Source: Ruminococcus sp.
GTDB lineage: Bacteria; Bacillota; Clostridia; Oscillospirales; Acutalibacteraceae
Direction: 5' to 3'
Assembly: GCA_022510955.1 (NCBI GenBank)
Contig: JAFLSM010000010.1
Span: 1 to 56,753 of the forward strand
Length of the DNA stretch: 56,753 nt
Shown: one piece after another, positions 35,468-42,539 of the stretch
How positions within the stretch are numbered: the stretch's first letter is position 1
Layout: the number at the start of each line of letters is the position of its first letter
The notes under the pieces: model-generated
Seen by the model: the letters and a program-made list of their open reading frames with translations, nothing else
What the model was told of the DNA's origin: nothing
Database searches by the model: none
Program-made: the position numbers and the translations under genes

Positions 35468-36445
35468 TCATTTTACAAATTCGCCTATAAAATCATTAAG
35501 AGCCTTTTCATAAGCCGCCGTGTCAACATAATAACATTCAGCATGACTTGCTCCCTTTATAATCAGCTTTTTCTTAGGTGACACACAGTTTTCGTAGATT
35601 TCATCACACATGCTACACGGTACAAAGTTGTCACTGTCACCGTGAATCAGCAGAATAGGCACCTCGGCTTTTCTGACTTCTTTTGCAGAATTACATTCAT
35701 CCATTCCGTAGCCTGCTCTTTTTTTGTTTACAAAATCCGCAACCTGAATAACAGGAAATGCAGGCAGATGATACATCGAGTGCAATACATGTGTAAATAC
35801 ATATTTGGGCGATGTAAAGGCACAGTCAGAAATTATGCCTTTTACCTGCTTTGGCAGCTTGAGTGCGCTTGTCATAAGCACAGTAGCTCCACCCATTGAT
35901 GTTCCGTGTAGAAGAATCTGCACATCTTCTCCGCACCTATCAATAATAAAATCAATCCATCCAAGTGCATCAAACCTATCAAGGCAACCAAAGCCTATGT
36001 ACTCTCCCTCGCTTTGCCCATGCGCTCTTTCATCAACCAACAGCATACTGTAGCCGTTTTTCAGGTAATAATGCGACAAAGCAATGTAATCCTTCATACC
36101 CTCACTTGTGTAGCCATGAAAACAGATTACAATCTTTTTTTCATCTCCGTTTGGGAAATATGTGGCATGAAGTTTAAGCCCGTCCTTTGATTTTATAAAA
36201 ACTTCATCATGGGGTTGTGCAAGCATATACTCTTTTCTTTCTTCTATGAAAGGAATATGCCTGCTCCAGTCAGTTCCCGACATTTTTATTGTGCGTTCTT
36301 TTTTCGCCTTATTACGCTTCATTGTACGGCGGTAAAAGTAGACACACTCTATTGCTGTAGCTGCCGCTGCGACCGCAACAAAAGCCGCAACACCTATAAT
36401 TAAACCGTTCATATATCCTTTTTCGAAAAATCCGAATAATATCAT
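35468..36445 (-). CDS. Membrane-anchored alpha/beta hydrolase
   Basis: A 325-residue serine hydrolase with one N-terminal membrane segment (GLIIGVAAFVAVAAAATAI). The oxyanion HGY is in ICFHGYTSEG, the nucleophile elbow is GTSMGG, the acid is Asp in HGDSDNFVP and the histidine is in GASHAE. This matches bacterial YqkD/YfhR-type hydrolases. The substrate is unknown. The track ATG overlaps the upstream stop (TAATG), implying coupling; a second ATG 11 codons on has AGGA three bases away, so the exact start is open. It forms a two-gene unit with the SCP2 protein. Confidence 0.9.
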   Translation of the reverse strand: MILFGFFEKGYMNGLIIGVAAFVAVAAAATAIECVYFYRRTMKRNKAKKERTIKMSGTDWSRHIPFIEERKEYMLAQPHDEVFIKSKDGLKLHATYFPNGDEKKIVICFHGYTSEGMKDYIALSHYYLKNGYSMLLVDERAHGQSEGEYIGFGCLDRFDALGWIDFIIDRCGEDVQILLHGTSMGGATVLMTSALKLPKQVKGIISDCAFTSPKYVFTHVLHSMYHLPAFPVIQVADFVNKKRAGYGMDECNSAKEVRKAEVPILLIHGDSDNFVPCSMCDEIYENCVSPKKKLIIKGASHAECYYVDTAAYEKALNDFIGEFVK

Positions 36446-36777
36446 TACTTTCTTTTGCTGTCTACAATTTCCTTGAACCTCAAAGCTTTTTCAATACTGC
36501 CCTCTACCTTAAGCTTTCTAAGAGTAAAGGCAAGCACAGGGTCGAGCTTTCCATCGGCAATTTTAAACAAAACATCAGCACTGCAAATAAATATTGCATC
36601 TCTGTCATAGTATTCGTACGGTTCAATCGCAAGTTTTCCGTCCTTTACCTCAACATAGAAAATACCTTCGCCTTCACCTGTGATGTTGAACTGAAAAGCA
36701 AGATGTTCCTTAATATTGCTTACACCAGCATCCCTAAACCTTCCTTTGATTTCTGAAAACATTTCTGCATAAGTCAT
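36445..36777 (-). CDS. SCP2 sterol-binding-domain protein
   Basis: A 110-residue single-domain protein. FQFNITGEGEGIFYVEVKDGKLAIEPYEYYDRDAIFICSADVLFKIADGKLDP follows the SCP2 fold signature, with the G-K-L-D-P turn before the last helices. These domains bind hydrophobic ligands such as acyl chains. Coupled to a hydrolase, it may present or accept a lipid-like substrate; that is inference. TGGAGG lies before the ATG. Confidence 0.85.
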   Translation of the reverse strand: MTYAEMFSEIKGRFRDAGVSNIKEHLAFQFNITGEGEGIFYVEVKDGKLAIEPYEYYDRDAIFICSADVLFKIADGKLDPVLAFTLRKLKVEGSIEKALRFKEIVDSKRK

Positions 36778-37017
36778 TATAATACCTCCATTTTTTCAAT
36801 TTTAAGTTGATGAAATTATACTTACAAAATAACATTTTACAGGTCATTAGTCAATATCTGACTTAAATTTTGTCAAAGCATTTATTTCCTTTTTTAAATA
36901 GATTTATGATAGACCAATAGACATATTTTTAGATTCTCATAATTTACTATCTCTTGCTTCTTTATTTCATTTTGTCTTTTCCAAAACATTGACATAGAAT
37001 CTATAAACAAAAATACA

Positions 37018-37043
37018 GGCTTCCATAATAGGAAGCCTGTAAA
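37018..37043 (-). terminator. Intrinsic terminator of the SPKTG surface protein gene
   Basis: On the minus strand CAGGCTTCC-TATTAT-GGAAGCCTG is followed by TATTTTTG. A perfect nine-base stem, 15 bases after the stop codon. Confidence 0.85.
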
Positions 37044-37057
37044 AAGTTCGTTATTAA

Positions 37058-37564
37058 TTATTTAGATTTTACAAACTTAACTGTTGCAACGCCGCAAGCT
37101 GCTACTGCAAAAAGAATGATAGCATACAAAGGAGCATCATTTCTACCTGTCTTAGGTGATGAAGGACTTGTATCCTTCTGAACAGCAACAGTTGTTCCTG
37201 CCTGTGTTGGTTCAGTTCCATCAATCTTAACAAAATAAGGTGTAGCAACAATGTCGCTTGTGATGATAATATTAAGTGTAGCATCATTGAGCGAACCATC
37301 AGTTGTATATGAGCCATTAATTACCCAATGATCAAATTTGTAGCCAGGTTCAGCAGTTGCAGTAAGACTAACACCCTGCTCACCCTTTTCATTAATATCG
37401 CTGGTGAACTCATAACTACCTTTACCGCCGGTTGTTTGCTCAACAGTAACCTTATATCTCAAATCACCTTCAGGGCTCTTAATATCATCAGTTGCTGCAA
37501 AAGCAGGAATTGCTGCAAACATAACCAACATTAAAGCCATAATGCAAGAAACAAACTTTTTCAT
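37058..37564 (-). CDS. Small sortase-type surface protein with InlB-like repeat
   Basis: 168 residues. A signal peptide (KKFVSCIMALMLVMFAAIPAFAA) is followed by one compact beta domain, residues about 35-112, in which VSLTATAEPGYKFDHWVING matches the bacterial repeat related to the Listeria InlB B-repeat. A short threonine/serine linker leads to SPKTGRND, a hydrophobic span and a KFVKSK tail, a cell-wall sorting signal in which SPKTG replaces LPXTG. No sortase gene is in the window. The protein is monocistronic, with its own promoter and terminator and a strong AGGAGG. Role unknown; adhesion or wall display is possible. Confidence 0.82.
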   Translation of the reverse strand: MKKFVSCIMALMLVMFAAIPAFAATDDIKSPEGDLRYKVTVEQTTGGKGSYEFTSDINEKGEQGVSLTATAEPGYKFDHWVINGSYTTDGSLNDATLNIIITSDIVATPYFVKIDGTEPTQAGTTVAVQKDTSPSSPKTGRNDAPLYAIILFAVAACGVATVKFVKSK

Positions 37565-37617
37565 AACTATTAACCTCCTAAAATAGTATAACTAATATTA
37601 CAATTTAATACAAACCT

Positions 37618-37646
37618 ATTATACTACACGATATCACATTTGTAAA
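37618..37646 (-). promoter_or_regulatory. Promoter of the SPKTG surface protein gene
   Basis: On the minus strand TTTACA, 17-base spacer, TATAAT. Located about 55 bases before the start codon. Confidence 0.7.
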
Positions 37647-37751
37647 TACTTTTTTATATATTATTTGTTTAATTTTTTGTTATTTTTAGTGCTTATATTA
37701 TTTATATTTTACATTTATTTCCATGCAAGAAAAAAGCACAACAAATTACTA

Positions 37752-37780
37752 TTGCATATAACCTATTAAAATAGTATAAT
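37752..37780 (+). promoter_or_regulatory. Promoter of nadA-mnmA
   Basis: TTGCAT, 17-base spacer, TATAAT, about 45 bases before the nadA start. I see no NiaR- or NadQ-like operator that I can name. Confidence 0.7.
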
Positions 37781-37824
37781 ATGAGTTAAAGAATATGTCA
37801 AACAAAACCGAAAGGACGAATATT

Positions 37825-38739
37825 ATGAATATAACAGAAATGCAGAAAAAAATCATTGAGCTGAAAAAAGAAAAAGATGTTTGCATACTTGCTCACAGCT
37901 ATCAGGCACATGAAATTCTTGAAATTGCCGATTTTACCGGCGACAGCTATAAGCTTAGTGTTGACGCAAGCAAAGTCACAAATAAAAATATTCTTATGTG
38001 CGGTGTTCGCTTTATGGCTGAAACCTGCAAAATTCTTTCTCCGGACAAGACTGTTTATCTTGCACAGCCAATAGCGGGATGTCAAATGGCTGATCAGATG
38101 GATAAACAGCTGATTTCACAAGTAAAAGAAAAATTCCCTAACCACACTATTGTTGCATACATAAACACAACTGCTGATCTTAAGACAATCTGCGATGTCT
38201 GTGTAACAAGCTCTTCTGCCGTAAAAATTGTTAATAATATTGAAAATAAGGATATTCTTTTCATTCCAGACTGCAACCTCGGCGACTATGTTGCAAAGCA
38301 ATGTCCTGACAAAAATATCAAGCTTTTAAACGGCGGATGTCCGATTCACGCCTGCGTAAACACATATGATGTTGAAAAGGCAAAGTCACTTCATCCAAAT
38401 GCCGAAATATTGGTTCATCCGGAATGTACTCCACAGGTTGTTGAAATGGCTGATTATGTCGGCTCAACCTCCGGTATTATGGAATACGCAAAAAAATCAG
38501 ACAAAAAGGAATTTATTATCGGTACAGAAATCAGCATTGCAGAGCATTTGCAGTTTGACTGTCCCGACAAAAGATTCTATCCTCTCACACTCAAACTCTT
38601 ATGCCCTAATATGAAGGCAACAACACTTGTTGATGTGTATGACTGCCTGAATGGTATCGGCGGTGAGGAAATTGTACTTGATGAAGATACAATTAAAGAT
38701 GCTAAAAAATGCATTGATGAAATGATTAGACTTGGATAA
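37825..38739 (+). CDS. nadA: Quinolinate synthase
   Basis: About 304 residues. It condenses iminoaspartate with dihydroxyacetone phosphate to give quinolinate for NAD synthesis, using a 4Fe-4S cluster. ILAHSYQAHEILEIADFTGDS opens the first repeat. Cysteines in LMCGVRFMAET, LNGGCPIHACV and LLCPNMK are in the expected places for the cluster ligands, and HPECTPQV is conserved. The start at 37825 follows AAAGGA; the track start ten codons upstream sits beside the predicted transcription start. nadB and nadC are not adjacent, which is unusual, since the three are normally an operon. Confidence 0.95.
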   Translation: MNITEMQKKIIELKKEKDVCILAHSYQAHEILEIADFTGDSYKLSVDASKVTNKNILMCGVRFMAETCKILSPDKTVYLAQPIAGCQMADQMDKQLISQVKEKFPNHTIVAYINTTADLKTICDVCVTSSSAVKIVNNIENKDILFIPDCNLGDYVAKQCPDKNIKLLNGGCPIHACVNTYDVEKAKSLHPNAEILVHPECTPQVVEMADYVGSTSGIMEYAKKSDKKEFIIGTEISIAEHLQFDCPDKRFYPLTLKLLCPNMKATTLVDVYDCLNGIGGEEIVLDEDTIKDAKKCIDEMIRLG

Positions 38740-38758
38740 TGATTGCTAAGAGGACAAA

Positions 38759-39832
38759 ATGACTAAAAAAGCATTAATTGCAATGAGCGGCGGTGTTGAC
38801 AGCTCCGTAGCCGCATATCTTACAAAACAAATGGGATATGACTCGACAGGTATAACTCTTAAGCTGTTTGACAATGAGGATATCGGAGAAAAAAAGGAGA
38901 AGTCCTGCTGCTCGCTTGACGACATAGATGACGCACGCAATGTGTGCTACAAAATCGGCATTCCTTATTATGTTTACAACTTTAAGGACAGCTTTAAAGA
39001 AAATGTAATAGACAGATTTATAAATGCCTACGAAAACGGTACTACACCTAATCCCTGCATTGACTGTAACAGATTTATTAAATTTGAAAAACTGCTTCGC
39101 CGAGCAGAGGAACTTGATTTTGACAAGGTTGTAACAGGTCACTACTCAATTATTGAATATGATAAGGGTGCTGACAGATATTTTTTAAAAAAGTCTGTTG
39201 ACCTTTCAAAAGACCAAAGCTATGTGCTGTATTCACTCACCCAGAAGCAACTGTCTAAAACACTTTTGCCTCTTGGAAACCTTACAAAGTCATATGTAAG
39301 AGAGATTGCAGAGAGTCTGAATTTGATTAATGCACGCAAGCACGACAGTCAGGATATTTGCTTTGTACCTGACGGTGACTACGCAAAATTCATTGAGCAA
39401 TACACAGGTAAATCCTATCCAAACGGTGAATTTGTAGATGAAAACGGTACGGTACTCGGCGAGCATAAAGGCATAATTCGTTATACTGTTGGTCAGCGTA
39501 AGGGACTGGGACTTGCATTACCTTGCCCTATGTATGTCAAGGAAAAGAATCTTAAAGAAAATAAGGTTATTCTTTGTGAAAATCACAGACTTTTCTCAAA
39601 GGAACTGTATGCTACCGACATCAACCTGATAACCTGCGACAGAATTGAAAAACCGATAAAAGTTAAAGCAAGAGTTCGATATAATCAATCCGAACAGCCG
39701 GCAACGGTTGAACAGATTGACAACAACACCCTGCACATTATATTTGATGAACCGCAAAGAGCAATTTCAAAAGGACAGGCTGTTGTACTGTATGATGGTG
39801 AATATGTTGTTGGCGGAGGCACAATTATTTGA
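38759..39832 (+). CDS. mnmA: tRNA-specific 2-thiouridylase
   Basis: A 357-residue PP-loop enzyme that thiolates U34 of tRNAs for Lys, Glu and Gln. AMSGGVDSSVAAYL is the ATP site, NPCIDCNRFIKF carries the first catalytic cysteine, DQSYVLYSL the tRNA-recognition segment, and QDICFVPDGDYAKF the second cysteine. GQRKGLGLA and the C-terminal beta-barrel are normal. It starts 19 bases after nadA with a GAGG site, so it is cotranscribed. The usual cysteine-desulfurase partner is not next to it. Confidence 0.97.
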   Translation: MTKKALIAMSGGVDSSVAAYLTKQMGYDSTGITLKLFDNEDIGEKKEKSCCSLDDIDDARNVCYKIGIPYYVYNFKDSFKENVIDRFINAYENGTTPNPCIDCNRFIKFEKLLRRAEELDFDKVVTGHYSIIEYDKGADRYFLKKSVDLSKDQSYVLYSLTQKQLSKTLLPLGNLTKSYVREIAESLNLINARKHDSQDICFVPDGDYAKFIEQYTGKSYPNGEFVDENGTVLGEHKGIIRYTVGQRKGLGLALPCPMYVKEKNLKENKVILCENHRLFSKELYATDINLITCDRIEKPIKVKARVRYNQSEQPATVEQIDNNTLHIIFDEPQRAISKGQAVVLYDGEYVVGGGTII

Positions 39833-39886
39833 TTTTGATTAAAAATCAATAGGTTCAATACATATTAACACAAAATTGAGGTCAAA

Positions 39887-40279
39887 ATGGAAACGCAATT
39901 TCAAAGAGACGAAATAATAAAGTTTATTACGGATTTCTATGGTGATAATCCTGAATACTTATGGGCAAAAACGCCAGACTATGCTGTATTTCGTCACCAA
40001 ACAAATCAAAAGTGGTATGCCATTATTATGACTATTCCATACGATAAGCTTGGCGTGAAAAAGGAAGAAATGGTTGATATAATCAATGTAAAATGTGACC
40101 ATATTATGATGGGCTCCCTGCTTCAAGAAAATGGATTTTATCCTGCTTATCATATGAGCAAAACGCATTGGATTACCATTGCACTGGACGGAAGTGTTAA
40201 TACCCAGAAAATTAAGACCTTGATTGACATAAGCTATGAACTGACTGATGTAAAAATAAAAAAACATCCGTTGAGCTGA
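39887..40279 (+). CDS. MmcQ/YjbR-family protein
   Basis: A 130-residue CyaY-like-fold protein. EYLWAKTPDYAVFRHQTNQKWYAIIMTI, then NVKCDHIMMGSLLQENGFYPAYHMSKTHWITI, follow the YjbR pattern (W-Y-A, K-x-x, PAYHMNK-x-HW). Members are annotated as DNA-binding or of unknown function. GAGGT precedes the ATG. It lies 54 bases after mnmA and may be the third gene of that unit. Confidence 0.88.
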   Translation: METQFQRDEIIKFITDFYGDNPEYLWAKTPDYAVFRHQTNQKWYAIIMTIPYDKLGVKKEEMVDIINVKCDHIMMGSLLQENGFYPAYHMSKTHWITIALDGSVNTQKIKTLIDISYELTDVKIKKHPLS

Positions 40280-40286
40280 AACTATC

Positions 40287-40330
40287 CGAGCACATGGGGT
40301 TTTATAAACCCTATGCGCTCGACTTTTATG
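40287..40330 (+). terminator. Hairpin after the YjbR-family gene
   Basis: CGAGCACATGGGGTTT and AACCCTATGCGCTCG form a stem of about 15 bases with two mismatches, followed by ACTTTTATG. The T-run is weak; the stronger terminator next to it probably does most of the work. Confidence 0.5.
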
Positions 40331-40350
40331 TACAAACAATTCCTATAATT

Positions 40351-40390
40351 AAAAAAGCGAGGACGAAATCCTCGCTTTTTTATTTTTTAT
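40351..40390. terminator. Bidirectional terminator between convergent genes
   Basis: AAAAAAGCGAGGA-CGAAA-TCCTCGCTTTTTT is a perfect stem with an A-run on one side and a T-run on the other, so it can end both the mnmA/YjbR transcript and the opposing LCP gene. Confidence 0.9.
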
Positions 40391-40416
40391 TTTAAAAAAA
40401 CCCAATACTTCTAATA

Positions 40417-41607
40417 TTATTCATAGTTTGAATTTTCAGATGTAGCTTCGTTAGGTACACTCACCAAATCTTCAAAAACGAAAGACGCAAATTTTATTCT
40501 TTGAGCGTCAAGATCACTGCATTTGATTGTAGAGGTAATTTCACCGTTGATTTCTGTTCTATCATCATAGTACCAAAGACCATCTTCAGGTGCATAATAC
40601 TGTTCAACACTATATGAAAGATATGTGAGTGAGTGTGAAACAAGGGCAGTGATTTCGTCTTTTTTTAGATTAGTAGTAATGAGCGGACCTACTGCACTTA
40701 CAATAGAAATAATCTGTGTAAGATCAGCTGATTTCATACTCTTAAACACAGTTTCCAGAAGCTTTCTTTGGCGTGATGTTCTGTCCCAATCGTCGCCGTC
40801 AATACCGATTTCATTACCGTCCTCACCTTTTCGCAAACCTCGGTTACGAGCATACCAAAGCGCTTCCTGGCCATCAAGATGGACAACACCGGGGGCATCT
40901 GTTATTGTAGTATATTCAGTAACTTGTTTATTTTTATACATCTGATAGTTGATATAGTCAATTTCATCCTGAGTAACTTCAATATCAATACCACCAAGGG
41001 TGTCAACTATCTTCTTAAAACTTTCAAAATCAACAACAGCATATCGGTCAATCTTAATGCCGTAATTAGCTTCAATAGTCTGAATAGCAAGCTTTGCACC
41101 GCCAAGAGTATATGAAGCATTCAGTTTGTTGTAGCCGTGACCCGGAATATATAAATAAGTATCACGCTGAAATGATGTAAGTTTTAATTTTTTATGGCGA
41201 TTATCGATAGACATCATAATCATTGTATCCGAAAGGCCGAATCCGGTTGAAGAAGTCTTTTTTGAATTATCTTCGCCAAAAAGCATAACATTCAAGATTT
41301 TTGAATCTTGCAAAAGTTCGCCGTCACCTAAAGATAGATTCGTTCCATCACCTTCAAGTGCTTCTATTGAAGAAAGACTCGTACCATCATTCTTGTTATC
41401 ATCATCAATTGATTGAAAGTTCATTGAGTTCAGTACAGAATAATAATAAATCATTCCGCTGCCACATAAAAGGAAAACAACAGAAAGCACAATGCTAATT
41501 ACCCTTTTTGCTCTTCCCTTTTTGCTATAAAGTTTCATAACCTGTTTATTGGAGCTTATATCCACAAAACTGCCGCCATTACCTTTGCCTGCATTATGAG
41601 TTGACAT
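40417..41607 (-). CDS. LytR-CpsA-Psr (LCP) wall-polymer ligase
   Basis: A 396-residue protein: cytoplasmic N-terminus, one membrane span (VISIVLSVVFLLCGSGMIYYY) and an external LCP domain. DTMIMMSIDNRHKKLKLTSFQRDTYL has the conserved R-D, IKIDRYAVVDFESFKKIVDTLGGIDIEV is typical, and HLDGQEALWYARNR with DRTSRQRKLL gives the remaining phosphate-binding arginines. LCP enzymes move undecaprenyl-linked polymers such as wall teichoic acid or capsule onto peptidoglycan. It is a good candidate to attach the polysaccharide made by the large cluster, although not in that operon. The start follows GGGAGG. Confidence 0.93.
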   Translation of the reverse strand: MSTHNAGKGNGGSFVDISSNKQVMKLYSKKGRAKRVISIVLSVVFLLCGSGMIYYYSVLNSMNFQSIDDDNKNDGTSLSSIEALEGDGTNLSLGDGELLQDSKILNVMLFGEDNSKKTSSTGFGLSDTMIMMSIDNRHKKLKLTSFQRDTYLYIPGHGYNKLNASYTLGGAKLAIQTIEANYGIKIDRYAVVDFESFKKIVDTLGGIDIEVTQDEIDYINYQMYKNKQVTEYTTITDAPGVVHLDGQEALWYARNRGLRKGEDGNEIGIDGDDWDRTSRQRKLLETVFKSMKSADLTQIISIVSAVGPLITTNLKKDEITALVSHSLTYLSYSVEQYYAPEDGLWYYDDRTEINGEITSTIKCSDLDAQRIKFASFVFEDLVSVPNEATSENSNYE

Positions 41608-41644
41608 ATTTTCCTCCCGATTGATGACTAATACTTTAAAAATA

Positions 41645-41716
41645 ATTCTAATTTAGATTTAACTTTATATTTAATTAATTATAACACAATATATTGTACT
41701 TTTATTCTAATTTAGA
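41645..41716. promoter_or_regulatory. LCP gene promoter with repeated palindromic sites
   Basis: The same 13-base sequence ATTCTAATTTAGA (core TCTAA-A-TTAGA palindrome) occurs at 41645 and 41704. Between them, on the minus strand, is TATAAT (41683-41678), next to a 12-base palindrome ACAATATATTGT. The two sites flank the -10 box at roughly equal distances, as paired operators would. Confidence 0.45.
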
Positions 41717-41774
41717 AATATATTGTATATTTATCAGAAAACATGGTGAAAAATCCAATAAAAACATGACTTTA

Positions 41775-42362
41775 TCACTCTTGTTCATCAAGTGTCAGGC
41801 AGAAAGCAGGTAAAAATTCGTCTTCAAAAAATTTTACTTCGGGCATATCCATACTGTGAATTGAATCCAAAATCGTATCTTTTGCTTTTCTGAATTCATC
41901 ATTTCCCATTCTTAGCTCCTCAATGCATTTAATAAGAGCCGAAAGCTTATCTGCCGCCTTAACAAATGGTCTGAGCTCATCATCGCCGTCACCGTTCATC
42001 TTTATTATGCCATCAAATTCCTCTTTAAAATCATCGGGAAGCATTTTCACAAGCTGATTTGCGGCATTTTCCTCAATCTCACGATAAGCATGCTTAATCT
42101 CAGAATTAAAATATTTTATTGGTGTCGGCATATCTCCTGTGATAATCTCAGTTGTATCGTGAAAAACAGCTAAGATTGCTGCACGCTCAGGGTTGAGATT
42201 GCCTCCAAAACGCTTGTTATGAATAAGAACAAGGCAATGTGCAAGCATTGCAACCTGCAAACTGTGTTCGCTGATATTCTCGCTTCTTGTATTGTTCATA
42301 AGTCCCCAGCGATTGATATACTTCATCCTGGAAAGCATTGCATAAAAGCTTGATGATTTCAT
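41775..42362 (-). CDS. YfbR-like HD-domain 5'-deoxynucleotidase
   Basis: A 195-residue HD hydrolase. SEHSLQVAMLAHCL supplies the first histidine, ILAVFHDTTEIITGDMPTPIKYF the HD pair and the T-G-D-M-P-T-P-I-K-Y signature of YfbR, and LRPFVKAADKLSALIKCIEEL the final aspartate region. YfbR removes phosphate from deoxynucleoside monophosphates. Length is normal and AGGAG precedes the ATG. It is transcribed apart from its neighbours. Confidence 0.92.
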   Translation of the reverse strand: MKSSSFYAMLSRMKYINRWGLMNNTRSENISEHSLQVAMLAHCLVLIHNKRFGGNLNPERAAILAVFHDTTEIITGDMPTPIKYFNSEIKHAYREIEENAANQLVKMLPDDFKEEFDGIIKMNGDGDDELRPFVKAADKLSALIKCIEELRMGNDEFRKAKDTILDSIHSMDMPEVKFFEDEFLPAFCLTLDEQE

Positions 42363-42539
42363 AATTATTTATCTCCTATTTTTTTACAATAATTAGTGCA
42401 AAATTAACATAAATATGTTATACTATAAAAGTATATATAAAATTTTATATTTTATATATGTCGTATGTTATTTATTATACTTTTTTTGACAGAAAAGTAA
42501 AGAATTATAATTACCAACTTTTTTATATTTGGAGCAATT
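42363..42539. other. Divergent intergenic region with AT-rich inverted repeat
   Basis: 177 bases between two divergent genes. It contains an A/T-only inverted repeat (TATATAAAAT with ATTTTATATA) and, nearer the YfhO gene, a TTGACA about 60 bases from the ATG with only a poorly spaced TATAAT. Promoter positions are uncertain. Confidence 0.35.

Noticed and set aside
37102-37317. 71-residue ORF inside the SPKTG protein gene
   Set aside because: Shadow frame of a protein with clear signal peptide and sorting signal.
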